A DNA stretch of 64,000 bases from Cryptomeria japonica. Lineage: Eukaryota > Streptophyta > Pinopsida > Cupressales > Cupressaceae. Position numbers and translations under genes: made by a program. Every line of letters begins with the position of its first letter. Position 1 is the stretch's first letter. This document shows, one piece after another, positions 43,591-55,438 of the stretch. The notes beneath the pieces were generated by a model. The model was given only the letters and a program-made list of their open reading frames with translations, searched no databases and had not been told where the DNA came from. The stretch covers positions 150,161,744-150,225,743 of the forward strand of contig NC_081407.1 in the NCBI RefSeq assembly GCF_030272615.1. The letters are read 5' to 3'.

Positions 43591-44410
43591 TGTAGACACC
43601 TAAAATTATCCTAGCCTAATTAAATAATTTTATTTATTTATTTAATTATTTTATCCGAAGCCCTCTATTAATTAAATAGATTTTTATTTATATAATTAAT
43701 TCACTAATCCTTTTCTAGCCTTTCTCTATTTAAATAAATATTTTTATTTATTTAAATTATCCTTTCCCTAAAAGAAATATTTTTATTTATTTAATTGGCC
43801 CCACTTCTTCTATTAATTAAATAAATCTTTATTTATTTAATTAATTCATTATCTTTTTCTCTCCATGACACTTGGCATTCATCTCTGAATTTTCCTTTAA
43901 CCACTTCTCTAATATTTTTCATACCTACCCTCTAATTTGAGCCGACCATTTATCCCTCCACCGCTTAATCCCATCCCTCCATTTCTAGAGTACTGTCTAT
44001 ATAAAAGGATCCTTTCATCCTTATCAATCCCAAATGAAAATCCTAATGTGAATGCAAATCCCTAATGATATAGCGATCAAGAGTCTACATACACAACTAC
44101 AATTTGTTCTTTATTGAGCTCTTGTGCACACATACAATTTGAGAGAAACCAACAAATCAAACCAAGATCAATGGAGATAGTAAACAATTGAGGGCAAACC
44201 CTACTAAGCATGTGAAAGTATAATTTTATATTTGTTGTTTGTATTTTTTTTAGGTTCTTCATGGGTGTATGGTGGATTTCATTGTAGAACTAGGGTTTAT
44301 ATGGTTGGATTTCTATTTGGTTTTACAATTTTTGAATTTACAATTTCACCATATACAATATGTAATTGTAATATATGGTAATGATTTGATGTATCTTTAC
44401 GTAAAACTGG
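43591..44410 (+). repeat. Gypsy-type LTR fragment
   Basis: Starts TGTAGACACCTAAAATTATC, with AATTAAATAAAT-rich U3, a TATA-like CTATATAAAAGG (43,998) and a short run of downstream leader (GGTGTTGGAACCGACCACC near 44,410) that could be a primer-binding region. It is cut by the next LTR at 44,492. No coding. Confidence 0.5.
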
Positions 44411-44491
44411 TGTTGGAACCGACCACCAAACATAATTTTTGTTGGCATTCAGGTGCATTTTTGTATGACTAGTGAATGATATGGTTGTCAT

Positions 44492-45709
44492 TGTTGGCAA
44501 CATCATCTCCTAAGTCTTCACAATCTATCGGCAATAAGTAGACCGGTATATTGAGGTTAACCGACTAAGAAATGAGTAAACATGGTAAGTAGGGAGTAGA
44601 CCGACACATAAGAGATCAACCGGCAAGCGGTGAGTAGACCGATGCACAGAAGGTCAACCGACAAGCAGTGAGTAGACCGACACAAAAGAGGTCAACCGAC
44701 TAAGCAAAGATCAAATCGATATACAGGAGGAAATCGACTATGTAGATTTTGATCGGTACACCGGTAGAGTTTGTAACCGACAGATTGGTAATGTTCAGTT
44801 AACATTTAGTTAAACCGACAGTCTTCTCCAGTCAATCGACAAACTTATTGGCATGATCGACTGTCTTGACAGAGATTCCTGTAATGATTCCAGGAGAGTG
44901 ATTTAAGGCATGGCAACATAATTTTGAATAGGATGTTTTGGAGGGAAAGTTGGCGACAGATTGATAGGATAATAAATTCACATAATTCATTCTCGAGAAG
45001 GTTGTTGTTCATGCAAATAGTGATAATGTGAAAGTGAACACAGGGGGAGTATAACAGAGTGTAGAGCCAAGTGACAGAGTGCAAAGTCGAGGATCAACAA
45101 ATCTGTAGAGGGCAGAGTTGAAGGTATATTCAGGAAACCGGTGTTGTGCAGAGCAAACACAACCGATGCAGATATAGTATGATTTTCAATGTGATCTGAT
45201 CAAGCTATCAATAGCCACTCCAACAAATCATCTTTATGTTGCTCTCTAACCATTGCAATTAAAATCCCTTAATAGGGTGGACTTTAATAGGTCCCATTGT
45301 AAAAATCCCTTAACTGGGTGTCATCTTAATTGATGATCTTAAGACCTTTGACAAGGCTACCTTTAACAGGGTAAAGGCACTAACAGGCCTTAGACAAAAT
45401 ACCTTAACCGGGTGGCACCTAACAGTGTCTTTGTAATCTCCTAACAGGGATGGCTCCTAACCGGGTGTACTCTAGATGAGTACAAATTTTGTGAGTTCCT
45501 ACTCACACTATGGTTTTCTCCCATTTGGGTTTCCACGAGATAAATCTTGGTGTCACTGTGTATCTTTTCATGCATGCTTATTCTTCTACAATAGTTATTT
45601 GTATTGATGAATGTTAAGTTAGTGAAAAATTTAGTTAAAAGTTTTAATTGAGCAAAATTGGTAAAGTGTTGATTCACCCCTCCCCTCTCAGCATCGGTTG
45701 GGACTAACA
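44492..45709 (+). repeat. Ty1-type LTR (solo or truncated) with 38-bp subrepeats
   Basis: Begins TGTTGGCAACATCATC and ends CGGTTGGGACTAACA. The U5 is typical of Ty1 in this window (GGTTTCCACGAGATAAATCT, then GATTCACCCCTCCCCTCTCA). Three tandem 38-bp units start at 44,594, 44,632 and 44,670 (GAGTAGACCGA...GTCAACCGAC), with a diverged one at about 44,536. The following ATTTTGTAT may be a mutated primer-binding site, meaning that part of the interior remains. No target duplication found. Confidence 0.65.
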
Positions 45710-46881
45710 ATTTTGTATGCTTTTCTTTTAATGGGATGATATGATGTTGTCGTAGGAATACTTGGTTTGGTTCTTAAAATGAATGTAGTTGTTGATTCTT
45801 ATGGCATCAAAGATTGAATTGGTTGTCTCCTATTATGGTCATGAAATGTTGACCAAGCCCAAGTGTTGGATTGAGCTCTCAAGAGCCAATCCGGGCTTAA
45901 CTGAAACCAACTGGTGTGTGTTACATGATGTCCAATTGCGGAATTTAGTTGTGTTGGAAACCCAAGTGTCTCTTGGTGTTAGTTGTGGCTGAATTGGGTT
46001 GAGTGGCAGTGAAGTGAGTCCTTTCAAATTCTGCCTTGTCTTGTAGGAGTCATCTGGTGACCCAACGACTCAAGATTTGACCCATTTTCTCATTGTTTTG
46101 TCCAATTCTCTCAACTATAGGATTGGATGGTCATTATAACTTCACTAGAGGGTTTAGTATGTCTAGGGCTCCGAGTAGTTCATCCAAGAAGCTCATTGGT
46201 TTTGGACAAACACGCGCCTCAGGGACAACAATGCGACTTCATCGGTCTAGACGACTCCAACATAGAAATTGGACACCAACACGGGTTTAGGACACCTGTG
46301 CAATTAAAGGAAACTAACACATTGTGATAGTGTCCTCCTGATGTGCTAGTGTCCAATGGGGATACTCGTTTGGCTGTCAGGAGGCCTCTCTTGCCAGTTT
46401 AGTTCAGGGGTGTTTCTGGGGGCTAGAGTGGGCAGTTTGAACTAGTTTTGGTTGTGTTGAGAAGGTAGTGACATTAGAGAACCATTTGAGGGGTCTTGAG
46501 TAGGTTTTGAGTAAGTTTAGATGGTGTCGGGGGTGTTTTTCCATAGTTAGGGTTTTACCGGAGCCCATCCATGACACCTAGGACCTTGTGGTTGTCTTGT
46601 TTGACGAGTCAAACTTGGTATCTTTGTGAATGGTCTTATGTGATCCTAAATACCTCTTAGACCTTGTCCTAATGTTTGAGAGACCTTTCCACTTGTTCGT
46701 TTGGAGTGTTTAGTCTTCTACTTGTGCTTTGCCGGTTATCGATATGATTAATGATGCCTTGAGGTGAGTGATATAATTGTATTGTTATGCATGATGACAC
46801 TTTATTACTTCAAAAAAAAAATCCTTGCATTTCTTGTATAATTTTCTCCTATCTTCTAGGGTTCCTTGGCAGGGCGTTACA
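45710..46881 (+). other. Right end of the long LTR unit
   Basis: Non-coding sequence ending GGCAGGGCGTTACA. An A-run at 46,809-46,818 could be the tail of a small retroposon, but no matching target repeats were found. Confidence 0.45.
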
Positions 46882-48350
46882 TGGAATCACTTTCCTCCTC
46901 CTCCTCGAAGAGATTCTCTTCCATTTTATCCACCATTAGGGGTGTGGTGTTTTCCTTCTTTGGCTCCTTAGGTGTGTCTAGTAGAGTAGTAGAGTCATTA
47001 GGAGTTTGGAACCTTATGTTTATCTTATTATTTTGCATTACAATATGATAACATATCCTTTAGGACCTTTTCCTATATTCTCTTATCAAAGCCCTTTTTT
47101 TTCATCCTTGCTCAATGTTCTCACTCTCTACTTGAAGCAAGGGCTGGGATGAAGCTTGCATATCTTCCTTTTCAAAGTCATATAACAATCTTCTATCTCC
47201 AAATTTCTTAGAGCAGTTGGCATCGATTGCCTCTATTCGCCTCTTTGGTTTCCCTCTAGGGTTTATCGAGGGTCCTGATCTATTGTGGGAGTTGGTTTCT
47301 CCTCTTCATAGGTCACCTTCAAGTACTCCTCTAACATATGGCCCTCAACTTAACACTTCTATAAAATGCTACTATCTCCTCCACCTCAAGCTTTCGTCTC
47401 CACACTCACTCTCATTTCTAATCGAATCTCTATCTCTTCTAGGAATGGAGGTAGAGGTTCTAGTTTCACACATTCTTGCATACATGCTATAATCTCTCCA
47501 TTTAATTGATTCACCCACCTTTCAAAGGTCCCCAATTTATCACCAATGAGTTTTAGGGTTTCCTCCACCCAATATTCTATGGGAAAGTTATATAATTTGA
47601 TCCAAACTAGTACTACATAGATCTCTTCTTTCAAAGGATTAAAGTTCACTTCCCAATTCTTGAGGTAGAAACCATAACCACCCATCATGTAAGAACACAC
47701 ATTTATAGTCTTCTTTTTGGTCCTTCTAGAAGGGCATTCAACTAACATAAATCCATTTGAGAGCATTTTCAACATTGTGCTTGTTCCTCAATTAGCATCA
47801 CAACATTTCCCAACTCTGGTCGATGTTGACCATTCATTGAGTCACTACATTAAGAAGGCCTTTTCCTTTAACTCATAAATGGAGTTGGACAAACCTACAC
47901 CTTCTAGATAAAAGGAAATACAACACTTAGCAATATTTGGGATAATAGGTATTTTATTTGCACCTAAAACTAGTAGAGTGTCCTTAAGGACCCATTCCTC
48001 TTGAAATCCAACTTGACTATTTTCTTGAAGTCCTTGATCCCTCTTTTGCCATCACCTCTACTCCAATCTTGCACTTTCACACTCTAGTGTTGGCGAGATC
48101 TAGGGTCTTTTGGGCAATTCCCTTTTGCATTCCAATAATGAGCCATCTATTTGGTATGCTTTTCGGAAGCCTCCCATCCCCATCCAACTTTGTTCCTCCA
48201 CCTTGTGTTACCCTGCCTATAATTTTGGCACGAGATATCTATCCTACCTTTGGCACCAAACTTGAACCACGAGCTTTTGAACCCTTGAGAGATCTTCCCT
48301 CATACCATCTTATTCTAGTCCAACTCTTAAATCTAAGTTGACTGTTTATT
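46882..48350 (-). pseudogene. LINE segment 1: ORF1 with DUF4283-type domain
   Basis: The minus-strand piece 47,775-47,386 reads MGGYGFYLKNWEVNFNPLKE then VWIKLYNFPIEYWVEETLKL and IGDKLGTF, the DUF4283 nucleic-acid-binding domain of plant LINE ORF1. Upstream text in a broken frame (GLSNSIYELKEKAFL, about 47,900) belongs to the same protein. Downstream it runs into an acidic C-terminal stretch (MVDKMEENLFEEEEESDS) ending at 46,882, where the long LTR unit is inserted. Family role: RNA binding in the LINE particle. The 5' end of the LINE is placed near 48,350 only because coding-like text stops there. Confidence 0.8.
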
Positions 48351-49482
48351 TAATTCTCTTATTATTTTTATTTGTGTAGGTGTTATTGCTTCTCCTACAT
48401 AATTATATATATCATCACGAAATTAAGTAACATAATTGTAATGTTGAAATTTGGATACTTGTGCCATTTTCCATTTAGTTCTAAGTATACTTTAAGGATA
48501 TGTCTAGATAAATGTTTACATTGATAAATATTGCAATTTTTTGCAAAGTTAGAGTCACCCTCCTAACCTTAGTGTATCCCTATATACATTTATTTCCACA
48601 TACTTATCACCTACCTTATCCTTGTATGTAAATGTTCTAATGCATTCACCTATACACCACATTTGTTTCACATATCCATACACTAATCACATCTATTTAC
48701 TAACCACTAGTGATCATTTCATTGTCTAAGTTTGACTTTGTGGTGGTAGTTAACTTGATCTCATCCTTTTCAAAATTCAAAATTTAAATTTGGTCAACTG
48801 ACCCCCTTTATTTTTCCACCCATAATTAAAAATGTGTTTTACAAAATTTGATGTTATGTGCAAGTATTTGAAAATATTCAATGCATTCATTTTAATCAAT
48901 TTGAAACTCACATGTTCTCTCCCATTCTAGAACATTGATATAGCAATTAATAGAAATAAATTTCAATTTGATGCTTTAAAAAGAATAAAGAATTTGCATA
49001 CACTATCATAATTCCTCACTTATTTCAAATCTTTATACACATTTATATTCTTAAATACCACCTATCTTACAAATATAGAGCAAAGGCACACAAGCAAACA
49101 GAAGAACAAAATTCTCTCATTCCTAAGCATGAATGCAGTTTTAAGAGACTAGTTTGCAACTCTAAACTTGTTCCCTTTTGTCTCCATATATTACATTACA
49201 GTATCAAGAGAATTAAATAACCCTATCTTCTTTATTACTTTCCTAACATAACAACAACATTATCCAAATTATCAATTGCTATCATTAATTTCTTTAATGC
49301 TTACTTGTCTACACCTGATTAGATTATACTATATTAATCTTAACGGGACCTTGTTTTTATTTCAATTATACAAATCTCTCACTAATTTATGTGACGTTCC
49401 CCAATCTAATACAAATTTTCGAATCCTTATGAATGGATATTGTTGCATTGCAGTTGATGTTGGGAAATTAGATAATGAGAGC
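48351..49482. other. AT-rich upstream region of the PPD4-like gene
   Basis: No transposon motif seen. By position it holds the promoter and 5' UTR of the exon at 49,483, but I cannot pick a TATA box or transcription start with confidence. Confidence 0.4.
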
Positions 49483-49822
49483 ATGGAAATAGCGAGAACA
49501 ATTGGTGTTTCTGCTCTATGTAAATGCAAACCAATTGCGTGCTTAATTTTTGCCTCTTGCAATCTTCGAGAGCCCAATAATTTATTAAGCAAGAAAAATA
49601 AGAGGGTGGCAGTACAGCGAGTGCAGTGCGAAGCAACCAGAAGCAGAAGGCATATGTGCCTGGGAAGTGCTGGAGCTATGTGGGCATTGTTGTATGGGTT
49701 ACAGTCTCAGGAAGCTGAGGCCAAGGAAATTCAGGTGGGCGCCTACCTTCCCCCTGCACCTTCCAATGCCGGCTTCGTACAATTCAAGGCTACCAACAAG
49801 GACACTCCAGCTCTCCGTGCAG
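49483..49822 (+). CDS. First exon of a probable PsbP-domain thylakoid-lumen protein (PPD4-like)
   Basis: Starting at ATG 49,483 (MEIARTIGVSALCKCKPIAC) the 113-codon exon encodes a chloroplast transit region. A lumen-targeting signal follows, with twin arginines (SRRHMCLGSAG), a hydrophobic stretch (MWALLYGLQ) and an Ala-x-Ala-like cleavage site (QEAEA). The mature start is EIQVGAYLPPAPSNAGF then VQFKATNKDTPALRAG, which I recognise as the N-terminal block of plant PPD4 (PsbP-domain protein 4). The open frame ends at GCAG|GTAGGA, a good donor with the intron in phase 1 inside the Gly codon. In-frame ATGs also exist at 49,276 and 49,429; the downstream one gives the most usual transit peptide length. 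The rest of the protein (PsbP fold) is not found before 64,000. It may be a gene with a very long intron or an exon fragment. Confidence 0.72.
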
Positions 49823-51566
49823 GTAGGAAGTTTTGATACCCATTTCCAAAATCTTTGTTAATTTTGGTCAGTCATGGTTTATGAGATTTTTGGTGCATAA
49901 ACCAGATAGTAAGGAAAGTTGCCAGAAGATTAGATTAAGTTGGTTAGTAGAGAACCCAATTTAATTTGTCTGGGTGTCCAGGAATGTTGAGCTTTTTAAG
50001 TTAATTTTGTGCTTTACTCCGAAAAAAATGGTTGTCGTCTAGTGGACCCGACTGTGTAATTGGTTCCACTTTTATATGATGGCAGTTCAAATTAGAGAAA
50101 GGGAAATATATTTTGGAAAGGGCTAGCCCAACCGGTGGTATTACTAATATGGGTTCCTGCAACAATCGGAAGCAAGCGATATAATATATTTCCTGCATTA
50201 AGATGGGAGCTCATTTTTTAAGCACTAATAACTTGGAGGTTGGTTAATTTACTTAATTTTATCTTATTGAATATTATACATTGTTAAGTCTCTTCCCTAA
50301 AAATCAATCAGCATTTTTTCCCTGAGAGATATATGATTTTCTCACATAAAAAATGCAGAGTTACACTTGTCAAGTCAAACATTTATTGTACAGTAAGTAA
50401 CCTATTCTACTACTAACACAAGTTTGGAGTGTTCTTCAAACTACCCCTTTTAAGAGGAGGCAGGCACCACTCTTGTGGAATCGATAAAATTTGAACTTAT
50501 TTGGGGAGTTTTGAATGCTCTCATTTCAGGTTGGACTGCCAATTTACCTAGGCTCCCTTCCTCGTACAGTAAAAAATTGACAATGAAACCTTATTGAAAT
50601 CTGAAAATGGCCAAGTCAGGTCAGCATCCAGGAGCGTCCAAAGCAAGGGGCAGCTCCTCGAGGAGAAAAATTGAAATTAATACAAATGGTGCAAATGTAC
50701 ATAATATGTCACTTGACCAACCAATATCGCCATAGAATAGGAAAAAACATAAACCAACAACCGACTATTCATCTGGTCTTTGGAGGCAGAACAGTTGAAG
50801 GTATCGTGCTAAAGACATTCTAAGCCAAGTTCTAGATCTCGAAAAATAGTTGTCAGTTCATTCACTAGATCCTCATTGGTCCTCTTAATCTGAAACCACA
50901 AGATAGCAAATAGCTCATTATGCAGAGTCTTAGTGTTCACAAGCTTCCCTAAATGAGGATCTAGAGGTATGCACCCAGCTTGTGGAATGCCTCTAAACCA
51001 TCCTAACAAGGAAATAATTTTGATGAGCACAGAACTTTCATCAGAATCGTTGATTCTTAATTGATAGTGGAAATTGTGTAAGTTTGTAGTGATTTCATAA
51101 CTTGAACTTTGGTAGTTATTGATAGATGGCTTCACCTCCATGTTATAACTTAAACGGCTTTATGAGGATCACCTTGGTGCTATTTAGCCCCTGTTGTCAA
51201 TTCATGCCAAAAGGAAACCACAAGGTTCCATGCCAATAGACAGAAGGGCTCATCACTCCACCACTAGTTGGAGTTTACACTACACATATGATACCCCTTA
51301 TAACTTCTGGCACATACAAATCCCACACATAATAGAAATGACCATATAAAATTTGCAATTGCATATGTTTATGTTTTCCCATAAGATCCTTACGTTTTCC
51401 GTCATTAGCAAGTCAATTATCAAGCTATATGCAACTAGGCAGAATATGCATAGTTCAATCAATATCGTTTCTAATCCATAAATAGGGAGGTTATACCTCT
51501 ATTTGCTACGGGTAAATGGATTTCAATGTAAAGAAAGCACCTCAACAAGCATTCTTAAATCACTTG
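49823..51566. other. Start of presumed first intron, no further exon recognised
   Basis: GT at 49,823 opens the presumed intron. The stretch is AT-rich and old, with isolated ORFs (such as 51,141-50,809, minus) that match nothing I know. No continuation of the PsbP domain was found. Confidence 0.5.
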
Positions 51567-52997
51567 TTAGTACCAAAATTGGTACCCCAAAGGAGCTTTG
51601 CACTTCACATCAGATTTTTAGTCAATATACTTGATTAGCTAGGTGGTCCTCCTTGTCATCCTAGTCAGTGTTAGTCACGTGATCATTTTTTGTCAATCTG
51701 TCAACTCATCAAGTGACAACCTAGTTTGTCTACTAACAATGTTTACAGGATATTCATGGATAAGGAATGCCAAGCTATGATCAGCCAAGCTTTCAGTGGT
51801 TGAAGGCACCATGGTGAAATAGAAGATACATCAACAAACGCCAGAAGGCAAGGACAACTGGATGGAATAGTTTATAAATTCTAATGAACACTCCATGCAA
51901 GCAAACAAATGTGAGCTATATTGTATGAGGAAAGCAGTTCAATTGATTACTTCACGAGAAAACAGTGATAGGGTGAATATATAGTCATCTAAGGCCAAGT
52001 TGTGTCACCTTTCAGATGGTAAAACCAGTCCAAAAGAGTGATTTCAGTGGCCAAGTTGGAGGAAAAGTGTGATGGAAAAGAAAAAGCAAAAACCATGAAG
52101 TGAAATTCACTTCTTTCAAGTGGCAGAACCAGCATGAGAACATGCTAAATGGGGCGGGGACCTTGCTCATCAGCACTCAGCCTAAATGGGTAAAAATAGA
52201 TCTGAATGTGGCGCTATTTGGAGGAGGAAAAGCCAGTCTAAATCAGTGCTTAATATGGCAGTATCATTAATAAACCATGCCTAGACAAGGGCAATAAATC
52301 AGCAAATTGACATGCTGTTTTTGAGTGGCAATGACAGCTTGAAATTACACCAAAGATGGCAAATATATTATGAAACCCTGCCATCACTTAAAGAGCATTG
52401 AGTAAAATTATGTCCCACTTTTTCAATGGTTTTGCCAGTGCAGAAATGTGATCAAGAAGTGGTTCTGCAATCAGGAACTTGCACAAAGAGGGGCAGGGCT
52501 GTTAACCGCATCATGGCAAAATCAAAAAGTAAACTTTCTGAGTGACACAACCAGTCCAAAATCATGAATCAGAATGGCAAACTTCAAGTAAAATTGTGCC
52601 ATGTTTTAAGCAAGAATATACAAGTGAAAGTCATGCTTTTTACATTGCAGAAATAGTCAAAAATGACTTCTCGGTTGAATGGCAGATGAATGTAAAAATA
52701 CAACCAGCAAAGAAAATTAAAAACATAAAAATTGGTCATGATTTTCAGCCAGCATAATCATAAAAAAAGGGGTAATTTACATGGCAAACATAGAAGAAAA
52801 TTGCACGTGATCAACAGCAGTTTAAAAACATAAAAATAGCTCACAGTTTTCACATGGTCCAGCCATCCAAAAAGTCTGCCATTCGAAGAGAATTAACCAG
52901 GATCAGATTCAGCACGAAGTGTAAGGGTTTTTTTTTAAACAATAAAGCAGCAAGACATAGACCATTCCTTGACATAATCAACCATTTTTGGTACTAA
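51567..52997. mobile_element. Possible TIR-bounded segment containing the ~102-bp repeat
   Basis: TTAGTACCAAAA (51,567-51,578) and its exact inverse TTTTGGTACTAA (52,986-52,997) enclose 1.43 kb; with one mismatch the match extends to 16 bp. There is no transposase and no clear target duplication. It would be a non-autonomous DNA element if real. Confidence 0.3.
52020..52890. repeat. Decayed tandem repeat, about nine units of ~102 bp
   Basis: A shared start of the form (A/T)GGCAGAACCAGTCCAAAA recurs near 52,025, 52,129, 52,231, 52,333, 52,436, 52,550, 52,651, 52,750 and 52,859, mostly 100-104 bp apart. A second shared motif, ATGGCAAA, lies about 30 bp into most units. Units are diverged to the point that only periodicity reveals them. 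Confidence 0.7.
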
Positions 52998-53908
52998 AGC
53001 AGATTTAAAGCACATGAAATCCCATTTCAGGCCATTTTGAAGGGTTTATTTCCTCTTTGCAATAAATAAGAGTAGGGTTTGCTGTAAAGATACTATTTTA
53101 TTATTAAATATAAACAAAAAGATAATATTTTATTTTTTGATCCCTAAAGGCTACCTTTGGAAGGCTATAAATGTGTCTAAAGTACGTTGTAAAAAAATGA
53201 TGGTCGATGCTAGACTTATGTGTAGAGATTTAATTTGAATTTTGAAGTCTCGTCATTGTATTTGCATGTAACAAAGGATGGTGAATGTAAAACTTATGCG
53301 ATAAAAAATATATAATTATTATTGTTATATGGTAATTGTTAAACTTATGATTGTAATCCCACTAGTTAAACTGAATAGAGTGACTTTATTAAACTTTGCT
53401 TTGTTTTTCATTGTTAATTAAAATAATAACATTGCATATTGCTTTAGCAATTCATTATTTGGAACCAGGCGAGTAATAATTTTTTGTTGATGTAGAATAT
53501 TGACTAAAGTTTTTGTGAATTTAGTCAATAGTCAACATCCTTTGATGTTATTAAGTTAAATGTTTGTTTATAGACTAATATTGGTCTTTTCCTTAACCAA
53601 TAGGAGGCTGTGTTTGTTCACGTTTAAAAGTTTTTAACCTACATAATTTGAAGACCTAGCTGCAAGTTTTGGTTGTTAACAATCTGATCTCGCATCTAGG
53701 GAAAAAACAAGTCATTTAGATGTTTATATTTAATGCAAAACCCCCATAGAAATCTTGTACATCATGCTTACTTGTAAATTTTGTTAGTTTTAGGTTAAGT
53801 TAGGTCTCAGGGAGCTTCCCCTTACAATTTGATGAACAGTTCTACCATAAACTGTTTTGTTTTGCATTGTTTTGAAAGAGACAAATTAAAACATTGACAC
53901 CACTTAAC
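52998..53908. other. AT-rich intronic or intergenic sequence, nothing recognised
   Basis: No ORF, repeat edge or RNA gene seen. Confidence 0.4.
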
Positions 53909-54577
53909 AATGATTGTCACACACACAATGATGCAAGTCAAGGAAATATTGAAGTCTTAACACACATGCAGAAAATAACAATGGAAACATACACAATTTG
54001 ATCACATATATTTTGCCCTAGAGAAAAGTCAACTTAGGTTGAAAAAACCCAGCTCTAGAGAGCATTTTACCTTCTGTTCTAGAGTCAAATGGTTGATAAT
54101 AGATGGTTATAGTGTCAATGTGGCTACAATCAGCTCACACAATGGTGTTAGAGTTTCTACTGCGCTTGCAACTTACTGTCACCATACACACATGCTTCCA
54201 CCTTGTAAGTGGACTGTTACCACCAACACAATGAGAGCCAATTGCTTCTCATAAGTGGAAAGGCAACATATGACCTGATAGCTTCCTAGATACACAAGTA
54301 TGGAAAATAAATCTACCAAATGAAAGACCAAATTCCAAACACTTCATATTTTATTCATTGCCCACACCATGATGAGTTCCTTGGTTTGCATAGTATGTGT
54401 TTGCTACCTGTTGCAAGTTGCAAACTTCCCAAAGTAGGTTTTTTGGATCTTTTCAAGGCTTGCAACTTTGACTGTGGACTTCTCAAAGATGTCCCATTCC
54501 ATCCCTATATGTCCTTAGTCATTAGATTAAAACTCTTTTTTTATGCAATCATTGTTGGTGACCCAATGAAGGATTAT
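53909..54577 (-). repeat. 3' LTR of a second Ty3 element, distal part
   Basis: Continuation on the minus strand of the LTR that starts at 61,437, after the copia-3 insertion. It has U5-like text (TTTTTTCAACCTAAGTTGAC, about 54,045-54,020) and a possible end ...GTGTGTGACAATCA at 53,909. The end point is uncertain. Confidence 0.5.
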
Positions 54578-54582
54578 CCAAC

Positions 54583-55371
54583 TGTTATTTTTAGTATTTT
54601 CAGATTGAATAAAACTCAGAAAATTAGAATAAGGTTAATTAACTTATTGTTTTCCAGACTTAAGCATAATAAAGGAAATGAAATGCAAAAGACAAAACAC
54701 AGTTACCCTGGGAAAACCTCCTAGGAGGAAAAACCCAGCCAAAGGATCCTCAGATCTGATTATGATTTTAATTCAACTGAACATTACATATGATCTGCAG
54801 CCTCTTATGAAGTTCGCTGTATGGTCTGTTGCTTCTTATGAAGTTCGCTGCCTTTAATTATGGATCTGCAGATGTCTGATGGAGTTCGCTGGCTGCTATT
54901 GAGGATCTGAAGTTCGCTGCCTTTAATTAGGGATCTGCAGATGTCTGATGGAGTTCGCTGTCTCCTATTGAGGATCTGCTGTTACCTAAAGGAGTTCGCT
55001 GCCTACTGCTGCTATCTATAGTAGTTCGCTGGTTGCCAGATACCTGAATATGAAGTTCGCTTTTCACTGAATATAATTTTCATCTGCTTGAGTTGAATGA
55101 TAATAATGAGAAGCAAATGTCACATTTATAGGAGACTTATTTCCTTTTAACATGTCGGCCTTCTTGTATTTAAACATTATTAATTATATTAATTCCTTTA
55201 ATTAAATAGGATAGGGTCGGCCCTATCAAGGAGGCGTGATGTGTTTAAGTGTAGCATGGGAGCCTTTTTAGGTGGGAGCCGAGGTGTATTGGGCCTGGCC
55301 CTATATGAAGGAAGTGGATTCCAATGTTGCCCAAGGCAATTGGAATCCGCTAGCCCTAATTACAAACAACA
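54583..55371 (-). repeat. 3' LTR of copia-3
   Basis: On the plus strand it runs from TGTTATTTTTAGTATTTTCA to CCTAATTACAAACAACA. Eight copies of (G/T)A(A/G)GTTCGCTG lie between 54,809 and 55,062, within what would be U3 or R; the other LTR shares them. Confidence 0.95.
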
Positions 55372-55438
55372 CTCCCTCTTAATTAGGGAATAGAATCATA
55401 ATCATAATCTTCCAGCTTGCACACAAGCATAGACTGGA

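Larger units (their letters stand above)
35741..46881 (+). mobile_element. Long LTR unit inserted in LINE ORF1, itself a target of nested insertions
   Basis: It starts TGTAATGCCCCTCC and ends GGCAGGGCGTTACA, near-perfect inverted ends of LTR type. The LINE ORF1 reads in frame across it, ending EEEEESDS at 46,882 and resuming KEEEVNILEN at 35,738. Flanks TAGAG (35,736-35,740) and TGGAA (46,882-46,886) match at three of five positions and would both derive from TGGAG by G-to-A changes. After subtracting the nested insertions about 3.9 kb of non-coding DNA remains (35,741-36,172; 37,423-38,634; 42,513-43,590; 45,710-46,881). No gag or pol belongs to it, so it is a very long solo LTR or a large non-coding derivative. 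Confidence 0.65.

Noticed and set aside
46809-46818. A-run as poly(A) tail of a SINE or processed pseudogene
   Set aside because: No matching target repeats and no RNA-polymerase-III promoter boxes or coding text found upstream.
50809-51141. Minus-strand 110-codon ORF as a gene
   Set aside because: No recognisable domain, no neighbouring exons, and it lies in AT-rich presumed intron; could be chance.
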